Below are positions 30,701 through 36,614 of a DNA stretch of 36,614 nucleotides, piece by piece. The stretch spans positions 1-36,614 of the forward strand of contig JAYMSP010001073.1 of the NCBI GenBank assembly GCA_036897095.1, read 5' to 3'. The translations under genes and the position numbers were made by a program. The notes under the pieces were generated by a model, which made no database searches, was not told where the DNA came from, and worked only from the letters and a program-made list of their open reading frames with translations. Source of the stretch: Plantago elongata (taxonomy: Eukaryota; Streptophyta; Magnoliopsida; Lamiales; Plantaginaceae). Position 1 is the stretch's first letter. Each line of letters begins with the position of its first letter.

Positions 30701-31579
30701 ACAACCCCTAAAACTTTTGCTCTTACAATTTTAAGCTGCTTTTAATATGATATATCAAACACTTGCTTAAAATTAACTTTCATCAACTTTTAGTAAAAGC
30801 AAACAAAAAAGCATCCATATAAGCATTTGCAAACACACTTAGTTTGCTTCGATTGGAAAAAAAAAAAAAACCACTTCCTGGAGTTAGAAGCAAGTCAAGC
30901 AACAATTGAATTACATATCTACTTGTGGCAGTTAACCGCTTTTTTGTGAAAAAGTTAAAGCAAAGGTTGTAATATAAAATATTAAAAGGTTACTTTGTAT
31001 TTTTCAAAATCACAAAAGTAAATTTTTAAGCATTTGCACACACTCACTAACGAGCAAGGAGAATAAGCTTTGGGAATGTGTAATAACTTCGATCCTTGCA
31101 TTGTAAGTTACATATTTAAAAAAATAATTGATGCTGTAAGTGTATAAAAAAATAGATAGGTGAGAATGCTGATCATAATTGTCCCTGGAATATAACAGAA
31201 TTGTACAGCTTACCTCTTTCGAGCTGTACTGGATAAAAGCATAACCCCGTGGCTCCCCACGTTTAGGGCCACGTGTATGCCATAGGAACTCTTCAGAAAG
31301 TATTTCTCCATATGGAGAAAACATCTTGATTAAAACAGCCCTGCAAAATTTTAAAGACAAATAGTCAATTAATGCCCCGTTCAAGCAAACTTTAGATACT
31401 TTAAAGCAGTTTCATATGCAGTATTACTCTGTTATCCTCAAATCAAGGTTGCCGATGTAGAGCTTGCTTTCTGATTTATCATCACTATGACCATTGGTGT
31501 CCTGCATGTCAAAAGACTCTCTTAAGCATACTGTAACTTACTAAAATTTCACTGTCGAAAGCTAACTTACCATATTCAT
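24730..31579 (-). CDS. RBM18: RBM18-like RNA-binding protein, 4 exons
   Basis: Homologue of RNA-binding protein 18, a small nuclear protein with one RRM whose targets are not well known. Exons on the minus strand: 31579-31571 (MNM), 31501-31428, 31340-31214 and 25026-24730, all GT-AG with matching phases, giving 168 residues. The RRM shows RNP2 as LYIGNL and RNP1 as RGYAFIQY; between them is FLWHTRGPKRGEPRG, diagnostic for RBM18. The last exon supplies EAVLAREKMHGRIACGRP, which closes the RRM, and a basic tail (SSRSAKIAAIKNKLK). Intron 3 (31213-25027, 6,187 bp) contains a whole Harbinger transposon on the opposite strand. The three-residue first exon is the weakest part; a different start or a further non-coding exon is possible. 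Splicing across the long intron is required for a complete RRM. Confidence 0.85.
25027..26085. other. 3' part of RBM18 intron 3
   Basis: Intron sequence between the last RBM18 exon and the left end of the Harbinger region. It contains a Stowaway-like MITE (25706-25843). The forward ORFs in this stretch (25120, 25321 and 25888) show no family features. Confidence 0.6.
25706..25843. mobile_element. Stowaway-like MITE in RBM18 intron
   Basis: Inverted ends CTCCCCTGTCCCGGATAAAA and, on the minus strand, CTCCTGTCCCAAAACAAAT. The right flank is TA (25844-25845); the left flank is CA, a likely mutated TA. Length is 138 bp. Confidence 0.6.
26086..26243. repeat. Extra left Harbinger terminus
   Basis: Starts GGCAGTGTTTGCAAATGCC and continues with CTAAAAGTTGAT and AGTGTTTGATAT. 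The same words in the same order occur in the right end at 30838 read on the minus strand. It lies immediately outside the TTA-flanked left end at 26244, so the element appears to have two left termini in tandem. Confidence 0.5.
26464..27236. other. 5' region of the Harbinger element
   Basis: Sub-terminal and presumed promoter or leader sequence of the transposon genes. A possible start at 27119 (MDYNSHFM) runs into a stop after 12 codons; the Myb-like frame becomes clear only near 27237. Confidence 0.4.
27237..28267 (+). pseudogene. Harbinger ORF1, Myb/SANT-like DNA-binding protein
   Basis: The first exon, to 27542, encodes a Myb/SANT-like domain of the Pfam Myb_DNA-bind_3 type common in plant Harbinger ORF1 proteins: EVTNGNRPGTHF, QLKNKWDSMKKDWGIWK and GLGWNQEKGIIDATPEWW. 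A GT-AG intron (27543-27635) leads to ASPEAAKFRDRGPMLL, as in the family. ORF1 proteins help bring the transposase to the element ends. The reading frame changes at a run of seven A (27902-27908), where frame 1 ends at 27917. The sequence then continues one frame over to about 28125 (EFLACIKQKSTKKLNT, ending near WMYATRIF) and returns to the first frame (LKPEIRVLFVSLKND, KWLEHQMDRDD). Two compensating indels or an unrecognised splice explain this. Confidence 0.75.
28612..30192 (+). pseudogene. PIF/Harbinger (HARBI1-like) transposase, one nonsense codon
   Basis: DDE transposase in three exons: about 28612-29172, 29248-29479 and 29702-30192, with GT-AG introns and matching phases. It would cut and re-insert the element. 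The catalytic triad is visible: D in GAIDGTH (29266-29268), D in GSAHDTQIF (29416-29418) and E in TIERSFGCW (29863-29865). The helix-turn-helix region upstream reads SIQESFQRSGFTISKSFHRVL. One in-frame stop, TAA at 28915-28917 in LLVE-stop-YGLKRMRS, separates the N-terminal 100 residues from the rest; the family usually has a charged residue there. An open frame begins upstream at 28570. The final residues after DDICAS may belong to an unspliced tail. Otherwise the gene is well preserved. Confidence 0.85.
30193..30596. other. 3' region of the Harbinger element
   Basis: Transposon DNA downstream of the transposase. No ORF with family features is visible; the sequence is AT-rich up to the nested MITE. 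Confidence 0.4.
30597..30708. mobile_element. Tourist-like MITE, copy 2 (TAA duplication)
   Basis: 112-bp foldback flanked by TAA at 30594-30596 and 30709-30711. Ends are GGACTGATTGTGATAGAATG and, on the minus strand, GGGGTTGTTGTCATACCG. It matches copy 1 at 24244-24362 in reverse orientation. The TAA target marks it as a Harbinger-mobilised (Tourist) MITE, nested in the larger Harbinger element. Confidence 0.75.
30839..31047. repeat. Extra right Harbinger terminus
   Basis: Read on the minus strand from 31047 it starts GTGAGTGTGTGCAAATGCTT. It continues with GCTTTAACTTTTTCAC and GGTTAACTGCCACAA, parallel to the left end at 26244 (GCTTTAGCTTTTCTTAG, TGTAACTGTTACAA). It lies immediately outside the TTA-flanked right end at 30838. 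Confidence 0.5.
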
Positions 31580-31592
31580 AAACTAGCACCTC

Positions 31593-31710
31593 GTAAGGCT
31601 ATGTTCTCTTCATCTGAAAACTCATTAATTTCAGTTCATCTTAGTTGTTTTTTATACTAAAGTTCAGTTAAGATCCATGCAGATGAAGAGAGCATAGCCT
31701 AAGTAGGTGA
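31593..31710. mobile_element. Foldback MITE just upstream of RBM18 start
   Basis: Inverted arms: TAAGGCTATGTTCTCTTCAT on the left and, on the minus strand, TTAGGCTATGCTCTCTTCAT on the right, with further weak pairing inside. It begins about 14 bp upstream of the proposed RBM18 start codon and so probably lies in its leader or a leader intron. No clear duplication was found. Confidence 0.55.
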
Positions 31711-32660
31711 AGAATGATAAAGGAAAAAATTTGCTGAAGATCAGGAATTTGACACCATAATTTACATGGACGATCGAATATACAGATTACTGGGCTAGAG
31801 AAAAGTATTCGAGCATAGTATATTACTCATTGTTCCTATATGGCTTTAACACAATTAACATAATGAGATAACGAAGGGGCAAAAGGAAGAATCTGATTTC
31901 AAACTACCATGATATTGCAGCTAGCAGCGGCCAACCCCCAAAAGTCAGCCTGTAAGCAAACTCCAAGTATGTAAGTAAATAAATTGCCTACGAAAGATCG
32001 TTATACATACAAACAAGAATAGAATAAAAATATGGGAAAAGCGGACAGTTTAATAAAACGGAACAGAAAGAAGTGCATTGAATCCAAGATACGATGCATT
32101 TTATACTGTCGTGCGAATGGATGTAAGCAAAATTGACAGCCCATAGCAAGAGATTCCATTGAATCAACAACCACTGTGAAAGGAGTATTTTGTGAAACTC
32201 ATCAGCCATCACATATACACTGCAACAAACTCTAGTGGTGCAAATAGCTACTAATATACACAGAAAGAGACAGTATTCAAGATATTCTGATTCAAAATGA
32301 TATATAATACACAAACACACAATCTATCAATTAATAAAGTTGGAGAAGTATAGTTTTCCGATCATAGAGGTAGGGTAAACTAGGGATAGAGTTAGAGCTG
32401 AAATTGAACAGAAAAAGAACAAATGAAACGCGATAGCTAAGCAATCAAAGACACAATTCTATGATATGAAAGAACAGGACAGGAGGGTAATAAAAAACCT
32501 AAATTGAGAGAAAAAGGAATTCCTGCAATTACTAGATGAAAGTCACACCCAAAGCAGAAGTCAGATCATGAAAGATGATGATTTGCGAATTACCCTATGA
32601 CATAGGCGGAGCACTTATAGGTTCGTCAACAACAAGGGATGCAGTATGGAGGACAGTGGT
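31711..32660. other. Upstream region of RBM18-like gene
   Basis: Presumed 5' UTR and promoter of the minus-strand gene. The ORF at 31988-32320 (-) has no family features. I could not place a leader exon or a TATA box with confidence. Confidence 0.4.
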
Positions 32661-33340
32661 GAAAACTGAATAATGAAGACTCAGCATGAATCAGAACGGA
32701 TCGGACCTGTTTTACTGGGTGTGGTCCGGTCAATAGCAGTTGGGTTACACTCCTATTTCAAACCACCTCCTAAGTTACAACTCACTAAGCTCCAAAATTT
32801 CATCCACGTTAACATTCAACTCAATTTGACTCACTTTACAACTTTGCACAATTCACTACTTCAAGGAAGTTAAAATTCATTTTATTTTAATATTTATTTC
32901 AATCATTTTCTTTTCTCACTTCATTTTAAACTCTATTTTTAAAGTTATTATAAATATCATTAATTAAGCATAATAAATTAAATTATTTTAAAATATAATA
33001 TTACTAAAAACTAACACTTAAAATTGAAAATTATAATACTTGTAATTCAAAATTATAATAGTTGAAATTACAACAATTATAATACTATGTTTAAATCTTA
33101 ATTATCATATTTGAAAAATTCACACGCTTTAAATAATATATATTTTAAATTTTATAAGCAATGTGTAAGTTTAAATCTATTGCTACATATATTATTATGA
33201 TATTAAAATATCAATAATAATAGAAAGTGGACACGGAACATAAAAGAGTAGCAAAGGAAACAAAATGAAATGAAAACATAAAAGTGGACACAATCCAGAA
33301 GCAAAGAAAATCAAAAGCAATGACCAACGAAAGTGACGGA
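32661..33340. other. AT-rich spacer
   Basis: Positions 32880-33230 are extremely AT-rich with no ORF of note. The ORF at 32673-32873 shows no family resemblance. Confidence 0.4.
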
Positions 33341-33389
33341 ACAAAACAAAAAAGAAATGAAAAGAGACACAAAAAAGTTTTTAAAAATA

Positions 33390-33546
33390 GGTGAAGGGTG
33401 GATTAGCGCTGGTAGGACGCGGCCCACCGTTGGAGCCCTGGGCTTTGAGCTGAGACTCTGTTGGAGTCTGAGTTCAAGTTCCAAACATGTTATAACTCAT
33501 GTTACAACATTGTTGAAGATGGTCTTGATCCTACCTCAGTTGCAAG
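33390..33546 (+). repeat. SINE-like sequence with A/B-box words
   Basis: Contains TTAGCGCTGGTAGGACG (A-box-like) near 33402 and GAGTTCAAGTTCC (B-box-like) near 33470. The spacing is longer than in a typical SINE head and the B box has a mismatch. Likely a degraded tRNA-derived repeat; it is interrupted on the right by the element starting at 33554. Confidence 0.35.
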
Positions 33547-33553
33547 TTGCAAC

Positions 33554-34097
33554 TAAGAGTGTTAAACGAACCGATCAAATCAAGCTTTGACTTAATGGAT
33601 CAGTGATCGTTAAAATTTTAAATTTGCTCATGAACGACTCATGATCGTCGAGCTTTTCATAATTATGCTCGTTAAAAAGTCGACTTGCTCGTGAACAACT
33701 CGATAAGCTTGACTTGCATTTACTCGTGAGCGTTCAAGTCGTTTTTGTTCGTTAGAGATCGAAAATGAAGTTCCAAATTCATAAATACATAAATCGATAT
33801 ATAAATTTTAAAAATCGAACAAATGTTTATACAAGACCATTCAAGAATTTTATAAAAGTCGAAGTTTTAACATTCACACCTTCCATAAATTTAATTATTT
33901 ATGTTTAAGTAAATAAATAAATTTAAATATATATTAAATCAATTATTTGTTCATGAGCAACGAACATTTTGGCAGGCTGATTGATTCAAGCTCGACAGTA
34001 TGACAATCTTGCTCGCGAGCGAGCTCGTATTGACGGATCTCGATCTGAACGTTGACCGAGCTTTTAGGCAAGCGACTTGATTTCCTAACACCTCTAA
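33554..34097. mobile_element. 544-bp hAT-like element, TTGCAAC duplication
   Basis: TTGCAAC at 33547-33553 and 34098-34104 flanks inverted ends TAAGAGTGTTAAACG and, on the minus strand, TTAGAGGTGTTAGG. The interior has repeated GAGCTC/CTCGTGAGC words. A duplication of 7-8 bp with AGAGGTGTTA-type ends fits a non-autonomous hAT element. No coding capacity. Confidence 0.6.
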
Positions 34098-34104
34098 TTG
34101 CAAC

Positions 34105-34879
34105 CCTGCAACTCATCCACTTTATCTAACAATTGGTCTAGGCTCTTAACTAGGGTATGAAAAAAATGCATATGTTATATGATCCATAAATGCAGATAAG
34201 TGGATGTAGATCATTTGAGCAACCATATTTCTGATACTTTCAAATTTTCCATTTAGTACGGGCAAATTATTAATCGTTTTGATCTATATCAACAAAGACT
34301 CATCTAATTAGTTGTATCTTTCCTATTGAAAAATATTAGACTTCTGTGACGTTTTGTGGGTGTTTCGAGCATTTGTAGATGTGTGTGGATCGGTTTGCAA
34401 TTTACAGTTCAAGGTTGTTTCAACTGGAAGGGAGAAAACGTAATATCTTTATGTAAGTTGAAATGTGTTTTTTATCTCAGCCGCTGGATTGATTGTATCT
34501 GTTGAGATTGAACGGTTCATGTACACTTGGCGGTTTCTTCTCCAGCTTGAAGTATAAAATAGAGCAGGAGATTTAGCTTGCTTAATTCTCACGCAAACTA
34601 GTTCAATTTCACATGTTTTATTTGATGTTTGTGATAGTCAGTTAAGTGTGTTGTTATTGCGAGTTTAGGAGTTGAATTCGGTTCTGTAATTCTATCTCTA
34701 TTCTTTGTAACAAGGTGTAATTGAGAAGACAACGAAGTAATAAATCTTTTGATTCTCAGTGGACGTAGAGCTAGATTTATCCAATTGAACCATGTATATT
34801 GCTTTGTGTCTTACTTGTTTTTAGTTTGTGCGATTGCGTGTTGCTTTGTGATCGACGTTATTGATCGAAATTCTTAACA
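34105..34879 (+). repeat. 5' LTR region of copia element
   Basis: The LTR ends at 34879 with TTCTTAACA, directly before a primer-binding-site-like word TGGCGCCGTCTGTGGG (from 34882). A TATA box (TATAAAAT, 34553-34560) lies inside, as expected for an LTR promoter. The 5' boundary is not certain; TGTTATATG near 34173 or a mutated TGTTGAAAA-type start near 34324 are candidates. Confidence 0.6.
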
Positions 34880-34942
34880 AGTGGCGCCGTCTGTGGGAAC
34901 TCGGAGGAGTTTCGATTGTAATCGCCGATTTGAGTAGTGAGA

Positions 34943-36176
34943 ATGGGATTGACAAGAATTGTTGTTGATAAGTTCACAAGTACAAACGATTTTGCGTTGT
35001 GGAAAATCAAAATTGAAACTATCTTGTTCCAGCAAGGTGTGGAGATGGCTCTAATGTCGAGAGATAAGTTACCAGAGAAGGTAACCGATTAGGAGTGGAA
35101 ACCGATGAATGGTAAGGCTCGTACAACAATCATTCCGAGCCTTGGTGATGAGCCATTGAGAGAAGTTGCAAGGGAAACAACCATTGCAGATCTATGGAAC
35201 AAGCTTGATTCGTTATATCAAATACGATCACTTGCTCGACAGTTATTCATGAAATCTCAACTCTACTCATACCAGATGAATCATGATCGAAGTGTTATTG
35301 AACAATTGGCAGTGTTCAATAAGATGCTTGATGATTTGGATAGCATCGAAGATTCAAGGTTACCGGATGAGGATAAGGCTATTATTCTACTCAATTCTCT
35401 GCCAAAGTCCAATGAATTGCATTCACTGGACATAAAAAAGTCAGTCTCGAAGAGGTTAGATGTTTGATTAGACAGAAAGAGCAGCAGAAGGATCCTTGAA
35501 AAACGGAAGTGTGTCCGGAGAGGGACTTATAGTGAGAAGGTACAACAACAAACCAAAGTTTCAACCACAAAATCAAAAGAATAAGTTCAACAAGGAGGTG
35601 AAAAGAAAATCACCTGTTGTGATGTCAAATTTTAATAGAGAACCAAGATCTGTCACCATTGCAAGAAGCCTGGACATCTCAAGAAGAATTGTTTTCTCCT
35701 TAAGAGACAGAAGGAAGGAAATAGGGTTGGACCTTCAAATGAATTTGCAGGAAATGTAGAATTCGATGGTGAAGTGTTGAACATTGTAGAGGTGCTTGAT
35801 ATTATTGGAGAACAAGCCAGCGATGAGTGGATCCTGGACGCTGGACGCTCATTCCATATCTGTCCTTACAAAGCGTGGTTTACCCTCTAAAGATGAGATA
35901 TGGTGGAAATGTGATGCTGGGAAATGACATGATATGCATCATGCAAGGAACTGGAAATGTATAGCTCAAGATGGATGATGATTCTGTGAAGCTTCTCACA
36001 AATGTCAGGTATATTCCTGATCTCAAAATAAATTTGACATCTTTGGGAATCTTAGAGGGTAAAGGTTTTAAGTTCACACATGGTGTGCTCACTGTCTATA
36101 ATAAGAATGCATCAGCTGTTATGAGTGGTACTAGAAGAAACAAGCTATACTACATGAAGTGTAGAGTAGTCACATG
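34943..36176 (+). pseudogene. Ty1/copia Gag-protease relic, truncated
   Basis: Starts at 34943 with a copia-type Gag (KFTSTNDFALWKIKIETIL), interrupted by TAG at 35090-35092 and continuing through TIADLWNKLDSLYQ and DEDKAIILLNSLP to a stop at 35467. In another frame a zinc knuckle CHHCKKPGHLKKNC (35651-35691) follows. A protease core WILDAGRSFHICP (35828-35866) has DAG where copia elements carry DSG or DTG. The pre-integrase block is NVRYIPDLKINLTSLG and NKLYYMKC. It stops at 36176, where a CACTA terminus begins, so integrase and reverse transcriptase are not in this window. Frameshifts and stops make it non-coding. Confidence 0.8.
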
Positions 36177-36614
36177 CACTACAAGAATGCTGACGAATAG
36201 CGACACAAAATAGCGACGGATAGAAACCGTCGCTATTTAGCGATGGATAAATATTCCGTCGCTAAATAGCGACGAAATATATTATTCATCGTTAAATAAC
36301 GACGGATAATATATTTCGTTGTAATTTAGCGACGGAATATTTATCTGTCGCTAAATTATTTGACCGGGAGAGTTTTTAAAAAAAAAAGCTCTAGCGACGG
36401 ATAAATTTATCCGTCGCTATTTGGCGAATATACCAATGCAGCGGGCAATTTCTTCATTTCTCCTCCTCCTCCTCTTCTTCTTCTTCTTCTCCTCTCTTCG
36501 ATTTTTGGTCCACATTTGGGCATTCCGGCTACGTTGCGGTTTCGGGCAAACTTGGTGTCTTTGCGAAGCTCGTGAGACGGGGATTCACTTTGTCCGATCA
36601 ATTTCAAGTTTCTT
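36177..36614 (+). mobile_element. CACTA (En/Spm) transposon end, runs off window
   Basis: CACTACAAGAA at 36177-36187 is the canonical CACTA terminal inverted repeat. It is followed by dense sub-terminal repeats (TAGCGACGGA and its complement, 36198-36425), which in this superfamily bind the transposase. It interrupts the copia relic. The partner end and the 3-bp target duplication lie beyond the window. The ORF at 36407-36607 (-) is the shadow of a CTC/CTT microsatellite (36460-36495). Confidence 0.75.
36198..36425. repeat. GCGACGGA sub-terminal repeat array
   Basis: Many copies of TAGCGACGGATA in both orientations, such as GCGACGGATAG paired with ACCGTCGCTAT. Adjacent opposite copies can form short hairpins. 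The arrangement is typical of CACTA sub-terminal regions. Confidence 0.75.

Larger units (their letters stand above)
26244..30838 (+). mobile_element. PIF/Harbinger DNA transposon, 4.6 kb
   Basis: Left end GGTAGTGTTTGCAAATGCTT at 26244 and right end, on the minus strand, GTGTGTTTGCAAATGCTT from 30838. Both are flanked by TTA (26241-26243 and 30839-30841), the standard 3-bp Harbinger target. Inside are the two genes expected of an autonomous element, a Myb/SANT-like ORF1 (27237-28267) and a DDE transposase (28612-30192), both on the plus strand. Both are damaged, so the copy cannot move on its own. The element lies in intron 3 of the RBM18-like gene, transcribed opposite to it. A Tourist MITE (30597-30708) is nested near its right end. 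Additional terminus-like sequences lie outside both ends. Confidence 0.75.

Noticed and set aside
32880..33230. Very AT-rich block as a possible matrix attachment region or origin
   Set aside because: AT content alone is not evidence; no defined motif set was found.
36407..36607. Arginine/glycine-rich minus-strand ORF
   Set aside because: The composition comes from a CTC/CTT microsatellite read backwards; no start context or homology is visible.
1..36614. A new defence, biosynthetic or regulatory gene cluster
   Set aside because: The genes belong to unrelated, well-known plant families with separate promoters and many transposons between them; nothing indicates a coordinated system.

Overview
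This window is nuclear DNA from a flowering plant. The genes carry canonical GT-AG introns, the intergenic DNA is AT-rich and full of MITEs, and the proteins (DETOXIFICATION transporter, BAHD acyltransferase, ELIP, CrRLK1L kinase) are plant families. A eudicot fits the gene structures best. I cannot name the species from the sequence.

Layout, left to right. Positions 1-960 hold a broken Ty3/gypsy element (minus strand). Then come a seven-exon MATE transporter (1617-4019, +), a UPF0496 membrane protein with a tiny first exon (5421-6617, +) and a convergent TMEM234-like protein (6996-7379, -). Positions 7.4-14 kb are a transposon graveyard: a SINE-like fragment, a hAT-like element, a dead Pong-type Harbinger transposase, a LINE endonuclease scrap, a 948-bp inverted-repeat element, a foldback MITE and a 72-bp tandem repeat. 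A two-exon DCR-like BAHD acyltransferase follows (14403-17807, +), then an ELIP-like chloroplast gene that looks damaged (18727-19461, -), an unidentified exon-like ORF (19969-20320, -) and an intron-less CrRLK1L receptor kinase (20721-23255, -).

An RBM18-type RNA-binding protein gene (24730-31579, -) is split by an intron of about 6.2 kb. That intron holds a 4.6-kb PIF/Harbinger transposon in the opposite orientation, with both of its genes (a Myb/SANT-like ORF1 and a DDE transposase) still readable but broken by point lesions. The right end (34.1-36.6 kb) is a degenerate Ty1/copia element truncated by the terminus of a CACTA transposon that runs out of the window.

The host genes do not form a pathway; each is an ordinary single-copy-looking locus. 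DCR-type acyltransferases act in cutin formation, CrRLK1L kinases in cell-wall sensing, ELIPs in photoprotection, MATE proteins in efflux or vacuolar loading and RBM18 in RNA binding. I found no convincing undescribed molecular system. The most interesting points are structural: the transposon-filled RBM18 intron with doubled terminal repeats, the in-frame 30-bp minisatellite in the acyltransferase, the likely broken ELIP gene with a 546-bp insertion exactly behind its stop codon, and the CACTA-in-copia nest. All gene models are read by eye from splice signals and remembered family features, without alignments or transcripts.
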